Shown: piece after piece, positions 35,347-43,423 of the stretch
Layout: each line of letters begins with the position of its first letter
Position numbering within the stretch: the stretch's first letter is position 1
Assembly: GCA_965213525.1 (NCBI GenBank)
Contig: OZ243889.1
Coordinates: 1,674,001-1,738,000 of the forward strand
DNA length: 64,000 bases
Source: G965213525 sp965213525
GTDB lineage: Bacteria > Actinomycetota > Acidimicrobiia > Acidimicrobiales > Poriferisodalaceae
Direction: 5' to 3'
Made by a program: the position numbers and the translations under genes
The notes under the pieces: generated by a model
The model's database searches: none
What the model was told of the DNA's origin: nothing
The model's input: the letters and a program-made list of their open reading frames with translations, nothing else

Positions 35347-36384
35347 TCAGGCGTCGAGGCGCCAGACCTGATCGTCGCCAAGCGCGCGTTGGAGGTCGGC
35401 CAACGCCGACTCGGCGCGGCGGTCACGGCCGTCGACGACCACGACCGCCCCGTCGGCCCACCCGGCCATCGTCACGTCGCGCCACCGCAGGGCCGCCCCG
35501 GCCTGGCGGGGTGTCGAAGGTGGGCCCGCGTCGAGGGTCACGACGTCGTCGGCGCCAGCGAGCAGCTCGGCGTAGCGGCGTCGCGAGCTCGCCGGCCAGC
35601 GGGCATCGGGGTCGGGGAAGGCGAGGACGGCGACGTAGGGGATCCCCGCGGCGGCCGCCGCCGCCGCCCCCAGCTGCTCGGCCCCGAGGCCCATGCCGGT
35701 GAGGACCCGCAGGTCGGGTTGCAGCGTCGCTGACGCCGCCAGCACCTCGCCGAGACGCCGACCGACGTCGTCGTGGCGTGCGGTGTCGTCGTAACCGAGC
35801 GCCTCGCCGCCGAGGCCGGTGACCACGACGAGGTGCCCTGGCGGACGTCGAGCTGCGCCGCCCGGGCCGCCTGTGCCTGCTCGCGTCGCGGCCGTGCGGC
35901 GGTTCGGCTCGTCGGCGGGCAGGTCGGCGGCGACATCGCACGCCCCCCGCTCGCCAGCAGCTCCGACCCGGCGTTGGGCCGCGCCGGTGGCGAGCCGGTC
36001 TGCGACATCGTTCCAGCGGTCACCCGAGTGACCCTTGACCCAGGCGAAGGTGACGTCGCCCCGTTCGTTCACCAGCTCGACGAGGGGCTCCCAGAGGTCC
36101 CGGTTGGCCACGGGCTCCTTCTTGGAGTTCTTCCACCCCCGCTTGATCCACCCGGCCCACCAGCGGTCGCGGAAGCAGTTCACGACGTAGGTCGAATCAC
36201 TCGTGATCAGCAGGGGGCCCTGGATGGCGCGCACCGCCTCCAGGGCCGCGCTCACCTCCATCCGCTGGTTGGTGGTGTGGGGCTCGAAGCCCGAGGCGAA
36301 CGCCCCGTCGGGCACCACCCAGGCCCATCCCCCGGCGCCGGGGTTCCCGATGCAGGCCCCGTCGGTGTACGCCGTGGTCGCCAC
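35347..36384 (-). CDS. rnhA: Ribonuclease HI fused to a SLOG/YpsA-like domain
   Basis: Residues 1-~140 are RNase HI, which cuts the RNA strand of RNA-DNA hybrids. The catalytic acids are D8 (YTDGACIGNPG), E43 (RMEVSAAL), D63 (TSDSTYV) and D126 (RWNDVADRLA), with VKGHSG at 116-121. Residues ~170-345 are a Rossmann-like domain: LRVLTGMGLGAEQLGAAAAAAAGIPYVAVLAF, then YAELLAGADDVVTLD, then ADGAVVVVDGRDR. This order matches YpsA/DprA-like SLOG domains, which bind nucleotides or nucleic acids. The GTG start lies 6 nt after a TACGGT -10 element. The fused domain's job is unknown. Confidence 0.88.
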   Translation of the reverse strand: MATTAYTDGACIGNPGAGGWAWVVPDGAFASGFEPHTTNQRMEVSAALEAVRAIQGPLLITSDSTYVVNCFRDRWWAGWIKRGWKNSKKEPVANRDLWEPLVELVNERGDVTFAWVKGHSGDRWNDVADRLATGAAQRRVGAAGERGACDVAADLPADEPNRRTAATRAGTGGPGGAARRPPGHLVVVTGLGGEALGYDDTARHDDVGRRLGEVLAASATLQPDLRVLTGMGLGAEQLGAAAAAAAGIPYVAVLAFPDPDARWPASSRRRYAELLAGADDVVTLDAGPPSTPRQAGAALRWRDVTMAGWADGAVVVVDGRDRRAESALADLQRALGDDQVWRLDA

Positions 36385-36390
36385 GGTGAG

Positions 36391-36396
36391 ACCGTA
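36391..36396 (-). promoter_or_regulatory. -10 element for the RNase HI fusion gene (leaderless)
   Basis: TACGGT lies 6 nt before the GTG at 36384, in the 83-bp divergent gap with aceE. Confidence 0.4.
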
Positions 36397-36467
36397 CCGG
36401 GGCTCGCGGACACATCGAGACGGCCGGGGCGCGCCCCGATCGGCGCGTGCGGTGGCACCATGACGAC

Positions 36468-39170
36468 ATGATCTTCGACGGGTTCGTCCACCAGTTGCCC
36501 GACATCGATCCCGACGAGACCGCCGAGTGGGTCGATTCGTTCGAGGCCGTGGTCGACCAGCGGGGACGGAGCCGGGGGCGCTTCCTGCTCTCCAAGTTGA
36601 AGGAGCGGGCCCGGGAGCTGCAGGTGCAGGTGCCGGCGTCGGTCTCGACCCCCTACGTCAACACGATCCCCACCGAGCGCGAGCCGTGGTTCCCCGGTGA
36701 CGAGCACGTCGAGCGGCGCATCCGGGCCTTCATCCGCTGGAACGCCGCGGTCATGGTGTCCAACGCCAACAAGGTCGCCGACGGCATCGGCGGCCACCTC
36801 TCGACGTTCGCTTCCTCAGCCGCCCTCTACGACGTCGGCTTCAACCACTTCTTCCGGGGCAAGGACGACGGCACCTCCGGCGACGCCGTCTACTACCAGG
36901 GTCACGCCGCGCCCGGCATCTACGCAAGGGCCTACCTCGAGGGACGCCTCTCAGAGGACGACCTCGATCACTTCCGTCGTGAGATCGGCCGGGTGGGCCT
37001 CTCGTCGTACCCCCACCCCCGCTTGATGCCGGACTTCTGGGAGTACCCCACGGTCTCGATGGGCCTCGGGCCGATCAACGCCATCTACCAGGCCCGGTTC
37101 AACCGCTACCTGCAGAACCGTCGCCTCGACGACACCAGCGCCAGCCGGGTGTGGTGCTTCCTCGGCGACGGCGAGTGCGACGAGCCCGAGACGCTCGGCG
37201 CCTTGCACCTGGCAGCCCGGGAGCGCCTCGACAACCTGATCTTCGTCATCAACTGCAACCTCCAGCGCCTCGACGGTCCGGTGAGGGGCAACGGCAAGGT
37301 CATCCAGGAGCTGGAGGCCTACTTCCGGGGTGCCGGCTGGAACGTGATCAAGGTGATCTGGGGCTCACGTTGGGACGAGCTGCTGGCGCGTGACATCGAT
37401 GGCGCCCTCGTCAACAAGATGACCCAGACCGTCGACGGCGAGTACCAGCGCTACGCCACCGAGTCCGGCGCCTACATCCGTGAGCACTTCTTCGGGCCCG
37501 ACCCCCGGTTGCGCCAGATGGTCGAGCACCTCTCTGATGACGACCTGCGCACCCTGCCCCGCGGCGGGCACGACTACCGGAAGCTGTACGCCGCCTACAA
37601 GGCCGCGGTCGAGGCGCGCGACGGCGCCCCCACGGTCATCTTGGCCAAGACCGTCAAGGGCTGGACGCTCGGACCCGATCTGGAGGGCCGCAACGCCACC
37701 CACCAGATCAAGAAGCTCACCCGCGACCAGCTGCTCGCGATCCGAGACCGGCTCTACCTGCACGACGAGATCCCCGAGGACTTCGACCCCGACGATCCGC
37801 CGTACTTCCGGCCCGAGGAGGGGACGATCGAGCACCAGTACCTGATGGACCGGCGCCGCTCGCTCGGTGGCTCGATCCCCCGCCGGGTCACACGCACCCG
37901 CAAGCGCCTGCCCGAGTACTCGACGAAGGCCTTCGACGAGCTCGACGCCGGGTCGAGGGGTCGTGAGGTGTCCACGACCATGGCGTTCACCTCGGCGCTG
38001 CGCACCCTGGTGCGAGAGGATGACTTCGGCGAGCGGGTCGTGCCGATCATCCCCGACGAGGCCCGCACCTTCGGGATGGACTCGCTGTTCAGAGAGATCG
38101 GCATCTACGCCTCCGGCGGCCAGCTGTACGAGCCGGTCGATCACAACATGTTGCTCAGCTACCACGAGCACCAGGCCGGTCAGCTGCTCGAGGAGGGCAT
38201 CACCGAAGCCGGGTCGATGGCGAGCTTCACCGCAGCGGGCACGAGCTACGCCACCCGGGGCATCCCGATGGTGCCGTTCTACATCTACTACTCGATGTTC
38301 GGCTACCAGCGGGTCGGCGACCTCATGTGGGCCTTCGGCGACGCCCGGGGCCGAGGCTTCCTCATGGGGGCGACCTCGGGCCGCACGACCCTGGCCGGGG
38401 AGGGGCTGCAGCACCAAGACGGCCACTCCCCCGTGCTGATGTCGGTCATCCCGAACTGCCGGGTGTACGACCCGGCCTTCGCCTACGAGCTGGGGGCGGT
38501 GCTCAAGGCCGGCATGGAGGAGATGTTCGTCGCCGAGCGCGACGTCTTCTACTACCTGTGCCTGTACAACGAGAACTACGAGATGCCCGAGGCCCCCGCC
38601 GACCTCGACACCGCCGGGTTGCTGAAGGGCCTCTACCGCTTCGCTCGCGCCCCCGAGGGCCACGCCCACGCCGCCACGGTGATCTTCTCCGGTGTCAGCC
38701 ACGGCCCGGCGCGAGAAGCGGCACGGATCCTCGCCGACGATCACGACGTGGGCGTCGAGCTGTGGTCGGCGCCGTCGTTCCGGGCGTTGCGCGACGACGC
38801 CCTCTCGGCTGATCGGCACAACATGTTGCGCCCGGGTGAGGAGCGCCGGACGCCCTACGTGACCGAGGCCCTCAACGATTCGGCGGGTCCGATCGTGGCG
38901 GTCACCGACTACCTGCGCGCCGTGCCCCACTCGGTGGCGCCTTGGGTGCCGCGTGACTACACGGTGTTGGGGACCGACGGCTACGGCCGCTCGGACACCC
39001 GTGACGCCCTGCGCCGCTTCTTCGAGACCGACGCCGCCCACGTGGTGGTGGCGGTGCTGTCGCGCCTGGTCGCCGCCGGGGAGATCGACCAGGCGGTGCT
39101 CGTCCAGGCCATCGAGCACCACGGCATCGAGGCCAAGCAACCCGACCCCTGGGATCCGATCGAGCACTGA
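36468..39170 (+). CDS. aceE: Pyruvate dehydrogenase E1, homodimeric type
   Basis: A 900-aa thiamine-diphosphate enzyme that decarboxylates pyruvate and acetylates the E2 lipoyl arm. The opening (LPDIDPDETAEWVDSFEAVV) and full length match homodimeric AceE. The ThDP/Mg motif is GDGECDEPETLGALHLAARERLDNLIFVINCN. VKGWTLGPDLEGRNATHQIKKL and TSGRTTLAGEGLQHQDGHS are further signatures. No E2 gene is adjacent, so it presumably uses the E2 at 11223-12929 and the E3 at 12929-14344. The ATG at 36468 begins the conserved N-terminus; an in-frame GTG at 36447 would add 7 residues. Confidence 0.95.
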   Translation: MIFDGFVHQLPDIDPDETAEWVDSFEAVVDQRGRSRGRFLLSKLKERARELQVQVPASVSTPYVNTIPTEREPWFPGDEHVERRIRAFIRWNAAVMVSNANKVADGIGGHLSTFASSAALYDVGFNHFFRGKDDGTSGDAVYYQGHAAPGIYARAYLEGRLSEDDLDHFRREIGRVGLSSYPHPRLMPDFWEYPTVSMGLGPINAIYQARFNRYLQNRRLDDTSASRVWCFLGDGECDEPETLGALHLAARERLDNLIFVINCNLQRLDGPVRGNGKVIQELEAYFRGAGWNVIKVIWGSRWDELLARDIDGALVNKMTQTVDGEYQRYATESGAYIREHFFGPDPRLRQMVEHLSDDDLRTLPRGGHDYRKLYAAYKAAVEARDGAPTVILAKTVKGWTLGPDLEGRNATHQIKKLTRDQLLAIRDRLYLHDEIPEDFDPDDPPYFRPEEGTIEHQYLMDRRRSLGGSIPRRVTRTRKRLPEYSTKAFDELDAGSRGREVSTTMAFTSALRTLVREDDFGERVVPIIPDEARTFGMDSLFREIGIYASGGQLYEPVDHNMLLSYHEHQAGQLLEEGITEAGSMASFTAAGTSYATRGIPMVPFYIYYSMFGYQRVGDLMWAFGDARGRGFLMGATSGRTTLAGEGLQHQDGHSPVLMSVIPNCRVYDPAFAYELGAVLKAGMEEMFVAERDVFYYLCLYNENYEMPEAPADLDTAGLLKGLYRFARAPEGHAHAATVIFSGVSHGPAREAARILADDHDVGVELWSAPSFRALRDDALSADRHNMLRPGEERRTPYVTEALNDSAGPIVAVTDYLRAVPHSVAPWVPRDYTVLGTDGYGRSDTRDALRRFFETDAAHVVVAVLSRLVAAGEIDQAVLVQAIEHHGIEAKQPDPWDPIEH

Positions 39171-39203
39171 TCCGATCGAGCACCGAACCGATCGAGCACC
39201 CAG
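39156..39203. repeat. 16-bp tandem repeat, three units, across the aceE stop codon
   Basis: CCGATCGAGCAC recurs at 39156, 39172 and 39188. The first copy encodes the last aceE codons, its TGA lies inside that unit, and the other two copies fill the gap before the next gene. Confidence 0.85.
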
Positions 39204-39210
39204 CGCCGTC

Positions 39211-39906
39211 ATGCCCGGCACCGAGCCCGTCCAGCCTGAAGAGCCCGCCGAGGCTGTCGGGCCCCAGCCCGCCCAGCCCGCTGCGCCCGGCCCCGGGGGT
39301 GCGAGAGCGGACGCGACGACGAGGTCGTGGACCGTCACCGGTGACCCCGAGGCCGACGCGCTGGTCGCCTCGGACGCCCTCGCCCTGGTCGTCGCTCTCC
39401 TCCTGGATCAGCAGTTCCCGATCGAGCGGGCCTTCGCCGCCCCCGCTGAGCTCGCCCGACGCCTCAGCCGGTGGCCGTCAGCTGCCGAGCTCGCCTCCTG
39501 TGACCTCGATGAGCTGGTCGGGCACTTTTGTGGTCCGCCGGCGCTGCATCGCTTCCCGACGGCCATGGCCCGTCGCACATCCGCCCTGTGCGTCCACCTC
39601 GTCGACCACCACGGCGGTGATGCCGCTGAGGTGTGGGCGGGCGCCGTAGACGCCGTCGACGCCCGGCGGCGCCTGGTCGCCCTCCCCGGCTACGGCGATG
39701 ACAAGGCTCGCATCCTGCTGGCGGTGCTCGGCAAGCGCTGGGGCGGGGCGCCCTCGGGATGGGTCGTGGCGTCAGATCCCTACGGCGCCGGTGACCTCCT
39801 GAGCGTCGCCGACGTCGACGGCCCCGTAGCCCTCGAGCGGCTGCGACAGCACCGGAGCCGCCTCGCCGCTGCCGGTCGCGACCGGCGGGGTCGTCGCACA
39901 TCCTGA
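39211..39906 (+). CDS. HhH-GPD-type base-excision repair protein
   Basis: A 231-aa protein. After a Pro-rich N-terminus of ~38 residues comes ADALVASDALALVVALLLDQQFPIERAFAAPAEL, characteristic of the uncharacterised actinobacterial HhH-GPD family sometimes mislabelled HesB. The helix-hairpin-helix region is RRLVALPGYGDDKARILLAVLGKRWG, which binds DNA backbone. A downstream aspartate (ASDPYG) may serve as the glycosylase acid, but this is not certain. No four-cysteine Fe-S loop is present. It begins 40 nt after aceE within a repeat array. Confidence 0.78.
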   Translation: MPGTEPVQPEEPAEAVGPQPAQPAAPGPGGARADATTRSWTVTGDPEADALVASDALALVVALLLDQQFPIERAFAAPAELARRLSRWPSAAELASCDLDELVGHFCGPPALHRFPTAMARRTSALCVHLVDHHGGDAAEVWAGAVDAVDARRRLVALPGYGDDKARILLAVLGKRWGGAPSGWVVASDPYGAGDLLSVADVDGPVALERLRQHRSRLAAAGRDRRGRRTS

Positions 39907-39936
39907 CCCGGCCCCTCCGTCTCTCACCCAGCGCGG

Positions 39937-39942
39937 TACGAT
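39937..39942 (+). promoter_or_regulatory. -10 element for the PilZ-like gene (leaderless)
   Basis: TACGAT lies 7 nt before the ATG at 39950, which favours that codon over the in-frame ATG at 39941 that overlaps the element. Confidence 0.45.
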
Positions 39943-39949
39943 GACCCCG

Positions 39950-40552
39950 ATGAGCGTTGTCCATCCCGATGCAGATGTGGCCCGGCCCCAGGGGTTCGTC
40001 CCCCGGCTGCGGCAGTGGATCGAGCTCGGGGACAGAACGGTGCGCTCGGTGGTCCTGGTCGAACCAGCGGGGGCCCGGTTCGCCACCGCCCGCTCCGCCG
40101 ACGGCCGTGCGCTGGACGCTCGACCCGGCGAGGTCGTCCGCGTGGTCGCCGATCGCTCGATCCGGGTCGGACGGGTCGTACGCTCAGGGCCGCACCTCGT
40201 GCTCGATCTCACCCCGGCCCGCGAACGTCGGACCGACCGGCGCATCGCGGTGTTCCGGACCGTCCGGTGGCACACCGCCCGGGGCGGCGGGGTCGGGCGA
40301 ACCGAGGACCTCGGGCTGGGCGGGCTGCGCCTGCTCGTCGACGCACCGGTCGCCGCCGACACCGACATCGACGTCGAGGTCGCGCTGGGCCGGGGCGAGC
40401 ACGCCCTGTTGCACGGGGAGGTGCTGGAGTGCGCGCCGATCGGCAACCTGCACCGGGTGAGGATCGCTCTGGACGTCGATGACGTGCCGCTCGCTGCGTC
40501 GATCCTGCGTCGCGCCGGGGCTGCCGAGCCGAGCGACGACGCCGCAACCTGA
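39950..40552 (+). CDS. PilZ-domain-like protein (possible c-di-GMP effector)
   Basis: A 200-aa protein with an N-terminal YcgR-like beta region (RSVVLVEPAGARFATARS...GEVVRVVADRSIRVGRVVRSG) and a C-terminal PilZ-like barrel. The PilZ arginine stretch is seen as RERRTDRRIAVFRTVRW. The second motif, usually D/N-x-S-x-x-G, is here TEDLGLGGLRLLV, with Gly in place of Ser. That pattern suggests a c-di-GMP binder, possibly with altered affinity. Two GGDEF-EAL proteins lie 5-17 kb away, so a local c-di-GMP theme exists. Start chosen from the -10 spacing. Confidence 0.7.
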   Translation: MSVVHPDADVARPQGFVPRLRQWIELGDRTVRSVVLVEPAGARFATARSADGRALDARPGEVVRVVADRSIRVGRVVRSGPHLVLDLTPARERRTDRRIAVFRTVRWHTARGGGVGRTEDLGLGGLRLLVDAPVAADTDIDVEVALGRGEHALLHGEVLECAPIGNLHRVRIALDVDDVPLAASILRRAGAAEPSDDAAT

Positions 40553-40573
40553 GGCTGAGCGGGCCGGCGCGAC

Positions 40574-41350
40574 TCAGACGAGGCCGGCGGACACCCGCTG
40601 GCGGTCGAGCCAGCCGAGCAGCAGGGCCACCGCCCGGGGATCGTGGCGCAACGCGTGGCTCGCCGACGACACCAACCTCAGCTCGGCGGCGCCGTGGGCA
40701 GCCGCCAGACGTCGGGCGTCAGAGATCGGGACGAGTTGGTCGGCGTCGCCGTGCACGAGCAACAGGGGCCGGTTGCCGAGCCGGCGCGCGGCATCCATCG
40801 GGCGCAACGTGCGCAACGACGCCGCCCATGCCTCGTAGTCAGTCGGGAAGCGGGGGTCGCGCACCACCCCGATGCGGCGGCAGTGCTCGAGGAACCGGCG
40901 GGGGTGAGCTGCCCAGTCCTCGAAGTCCGCCCGGGCGGCCAGCGTGGCGACGCCGCGCACCGCGGAGTTGCGAGCGCCGGCGCACAGTGCGACCGACCCC
41001 CCCGTGGCGGCGCCGACCAACCACGTCGAGGTGACGCCGTGCTCGGCGCTCAGCACCTCGATGGCGGCATCGATGTCATCGAGCCAACCCGACAGGGCGA
41101 ACTGGCCCTCGCTGTCGCCGCACCCCCGGAACGTGAGGGCGGCCACGACGTAGCCGAGATCGTCAGCGGCGCGCTCGGCCAGGCTGCCGTAGCTGGCGCC
41201 GTCGCTGCGGGCGGGATCGCTGTGGGGCAGTCCGTGACAGATGACCAGTCCGGGTCGAGCGCCGGCCGCCGCGCTCGCCGGAGGCCGGGCCAGGTGCCCC
41301 CGCAGGCGCAACCCGTCGACCTCGACCCGCAGCTCGGTCAGGGACGCCAT
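40574..41350 (-). CDS. Alpha/beta hydrolase (esterase/dienelactone hydrolase-like)
   Basis: A 258-aa alpha/beta hydrolase. The oxyanion-hole region is LVICHGLPHSDPARSDG. The nucleophile elbow reads WLVGAATGGSVAL, so the usual Ser in GxSxG appears to be replaced by Ala-Thr (G-A-A-T-G-G). The acid and base remain as LLLVHGDADQLVPISDA and SSASHALRHDP. With a threonine at or near the nucleophile position, catalysis may be altered or lost. The ATG at 41350 lies 13 nt downstream of the small protein gene, forming a two-gene operon. Confidence 0.8.
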   Translation of the reverse strand: MASLTELRVEVDGLRLRGHLARPPASAAAGARPGLVICHGLPHSDPARSDGASYGSLAERAADDLGYVVAALTFRGCGDSEGQFALSGWLDDIDAAIEVLSAEHGVTSTWLVGAATGGSVALCAGARNSAVRGVATLAARADFEDWAAHPRRFLEHCRRIGVVRDPRFPTDYEAWAASLRTLRPMDAARRLGNRPLLLVHGDADQLVPISDARRLAAAHGAAELRLVSSASHALRHDPRAVALLLGWLDRQRVSAGLV

Positions 41351-41363
41351 CAGCGGCGCCCGG

Positions 41364-41594
41364 TCACGTGCGGGCGGCGGCCACCACGGGGTCACACCAC
41401 CGCGACAGCCGGAACCCCCGGTTGCGGGCCTCAGCCAGCGTGTCGGGCCCGAACGACAGGTACATCTCTGCGGCCATGAGCTCGGCGATCGCCTCGCCGT
41501 GGCGTTCATCGTCGAGCTGATCGAGGTCATAGACCACGAGGCTGCGCTTGTCGCCGACGAAGCGCCGCTCCTCGAACTGCCTCGGTCGCTCCAC
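41364..41594 (-). CDS. Small conserved-looking soluble protein (76 aa)
   Basis: No family recognised. The sequence is charged and rich in aromatics (RRFVGDKRSLVVYDLDQLDDERHGEAIAEL, then YLSFGPDTLAEARNRGFRLSRWCDP), with one cysteine and no membrane segment. The GTG at 41594 has a clear Shine-Dalgarno (GGAGGGCGAG). It precedes the hydrolase gene by 13 nt, and a -10 element lies upstream at 41622-41627. Confidence 0.6.
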   Translation of the reverse strand: MERPRQFEERRFVGDKRSLVVYDLDQLDDERHGEAIAELMAAEMYLSFGPDTLAEARNRGFRLSRWCDPVVAAART

Positions 41595-41621
41595 CCTCGC
41601 CCTCCGCCGCGTCAGAGCTCG

Positions 41622-41627
41622 ACGCTA
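41622..41627 (-). promoter_or_regulatory. -10 element for the small protein-hydrolase operon
   Basis: TAGCGT in GGTAGCGTCG, 27 nt upstream of the GTG at 41594. Here the same promoter core drives a leadered transcript with a Shine-Dalgarno. Confidence 0.4.
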
Positions 41628-41698
41628 CCGCCCATCGGGCCACCCGCCGGTGAACCCCGACGTCGTGACGTCCACCACGACCTCGGGCATCGTGCACC

Positions 41699-42865
41699 AT
41701 GGCGGCGGTGCGCACCCCGGCGACCTCGGCGTCGGCGAGGGCCACCCTCGTGGCCCTCGGGGTCGTGGTCGCCGGCGTGCTGCCGGTGCACCTGACCGGG
41801 GCGCTGGCCCCACGCATCCAAGACGACCTCGGCTTCGGCGACGCCACCCTTGGTCTGGTCGTCGCGGTGTTCTTCGGGGTCTCGGCGGCCACGACGGCCG
41901 CCGGGGGGGCGCTCACCGACCGGACCGGTCCCCGGCGTGCGCTGCGCGGCGCGACTGCGGTCAGCCTCGTCGCCCTGGTGGTCATCGGGTCGGCCGCCGA
42001 CGACGTGACCATCCTGGTCGTCGGGCTCGCCGTCGCCGCCATCGGCAACGCCATCGCCCAGCCCGGGGCCAACGTGCTGGTGACCCGAGGGGTCCGCCCG
42101 GGTCGCCAGGGGGTGGCCCTTGGCACCAAGCAGGCAGCGATCGCGGTGTCGACGGGGGCGGCGGGGGTCTTCGCCGCCGTCTTCGGGGAGACCTGGCGCC
42201 CCGCCTTCCTGTTGGCGGCCGGGGTCGCCCTGACGGTCCTGGTGGCGGTCCCCGCCGTCGGCCCGGCCGCCCGCCACAAGGCGGCCGCCGGGTTGCGGGG
42301 ACGTCCCGGGGTCACCGAGGCCTGGGTGACCGGGGCGGCAGGGGCGGCGGCGGTGTCCTCCATCGGCGTGTTCGTCGTGCGCACCGGCGAGGAGGCGGGC
42401 CTGCACCCCGCCACCGCCGCGCTGGTCCAGGCCACCGGGAGCGTCGTCCTCGTCATCGCTCGCATCGGCTGGGGGCACCTCGCTGACCGGGGTCGCATCG
42501 ACCCCCTTGCCCACGTGGTGCGCCTCCTGGCCGTCGGGACGATCGGCTACCTGCTCCTGGCGACCGGTACGCCGCTCGGCGTGATGGCCGGGGCGGCGGT
42601 CGCCTTCGGCGCCGGGTGGAGCTGGCCGGGCCTGGTCTTCCTGGGGCTCGTCCGGGCGGCCCCGGATCGTCCTGGCGCCATGAGCGGGCTGGCGCAGTCG
42701 GGGATGTTCACCGGAGCGGTGGTGGGACCGCTGGTGTTCGGCGTGCTGGCCGAGCGGGTCGCCTTCGCCGCGGCCTGGGGGTGGAGCGCCACGTGCGGGC
42801 TGGTGGCCGCGGCTGCCGCTGCCCGGCTGAGCCGGCGCCTCGGAGGCACCGCCGCCCGACGTTGA
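41699..42865 (+). CDS. MFS transporter
   Basis: A 388-aa protein with 12 hydrophobic segments. LVALGVVVAGVLPVHLTGALAPRIQDDLGF opens the protein, the loop 2-3 motif is GGALTDRTGPRRALR, and GLAVAAIGNAIAQPGANVLVTRGVRPGRQGVALGTKQAA is close to the YfkF/cyanate-type MFS pattern where a GxKQ helix lines the pore. The substrate is unknown. It is divergent from the hydrolase operon. Confidence 0.82.
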   Translation: MAAVRTPATSASARATLVALGVVVAGVLPVHLTGALAPRIQDDLGFGDATLGLVVAVFFGVSAATTAAGGALTDRTGPRRALRGATAVSLVALVVIGSAADDVTILVVGLAVAAIGNAIAQPGANVLVTRGVRPGRQGVALGTKQAAIAVSTGAAGVFAAVFGETWRPAFLLAAGVALTVLVAVPAVGPAARHKAAAGLRGRPGVTEAWVTGAAGAAAVSSIGVFVVRTGEEAGLHPATAALVQATGSVVLVIARIGWGHLADRGRIDPLAHVVRLLAVGTIGYLLLATGTPLGVMAGAAVAFGAGWSWPGLVFLGLVRAAPDRPGAMSGLAQSGMFTGAVVGPLVFGVLAERVAFAAAWGWSATCGLVAAAAAARLSRRLGGTAARR

Positions 42866-42868
42866 GCC

Positions 42869-42898
42869 GGCCCCCCGGGGTCCCGACTAGCGGGGGCC
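42869..42898. terminator. GC-rich hairpin between convergent genes
   Basis: GGCCCCC at 42869-42875 pairs perfectly with GGGGGCC at 42892-42898, just after the MFS stop and before the convergent 139-aa gene's stop. It has no T-tract. Confidence 0.35.
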
Positions 42899-42909
42899 TC
42901 GCCTCGCGG

Positions 42910-43329
42910 TCACGTCCCGTCGATCACCTCCAGGGCACCGAGGGCTCGTAGGTAGTCGAGGTGGCGGCTCATGACCGCCATGATCGTCTCGAGTGGCACA
43001 TCCAGACCGACGGCATCGGCGGCCTGGGCCACCGCCACCACCCCCGGATCGTCGGTCACGACCGGCGCAGTGGCGCCCACCCCCCTGACCGCCTGGTCCT
43101 GGAGCAGATCGATGTGGCGGCGCAGCAGCTCGGCGAGCTCGTCGTAGCCGATCTGGGCGGCGTGGTGGGCGTCGAGGCGCTCGGCCACGTAGGCGAGGGC
43201 GTCAGGGAGGCGGTAGGTCGGCCGGTGCTGGCGCGCTGCGAGCGTGCGCGCCTCTCGACCGATGGCCACCGCAGCCACGACGAACACCACCAGGCCGACC
43301 GCGATCACCAGGGCCACGGTCCCCGCCAC
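42910..43329 (-). CDS. Single-pass membrane protein, function unknown (139 aa)
   Basis: One N-terminal transmembrane helix (VALVIAVGLVVFVVAAVAIG) is followed by a cytoplasmic helical domain (YRLPDALAYVAERLDAHHAAQIGYDELAELLRRHIDLL...AVMSRHLDYLRALGALEVI). Two internal segments of similar look, each a helix with RRHIDLL or SRHLDYL, suggest a duplicated unit. No family named. The GTG lies 8 nt after a TAACCT -10 element. Confidence 0.65.
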   Translation of the reverse strand: MAGTVALVIAVGLVVFVVAAVAIGREARTLAARQHRPTYRLPDALAYVAERLDAHHAAQIGYDELAELLRRHIDLLQDQAVRGVGATAPVVTDDPGVVAVAQAADAVGLDVPLETIMAVMSRHLDYLRALGALEVIDGT

Positions 43330-43337
43330 GGGGTGCG

Positions 43338-43343
43338 AGGTTA
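43338..43343 (-). promoter_or_regulatory. -10 element for the 139-aa membrane protein (leaderless)
   Basis: TAACCT lies 8 nt before the GTG at 43329. Confidence 0.4.
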
Positions 43344-43423
43344 CCGATCGCGCCCCTCGGCCCTGCGGGGGACGTGACCCCGCAAGGTCGAGACCGGCGA
43401 CGCCCGCGCGTGCAGGCGGAGGC

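Noticed and set aside
37365..39338. 657-codon minus-strand open frame
   Set aside because: Mirror of aceE, which has full family motifs.
39903..39908. CTGACC as -35 for the PilZ-like gene
   Set aside because: The spacing to the -10 element is 28 bp, too long.
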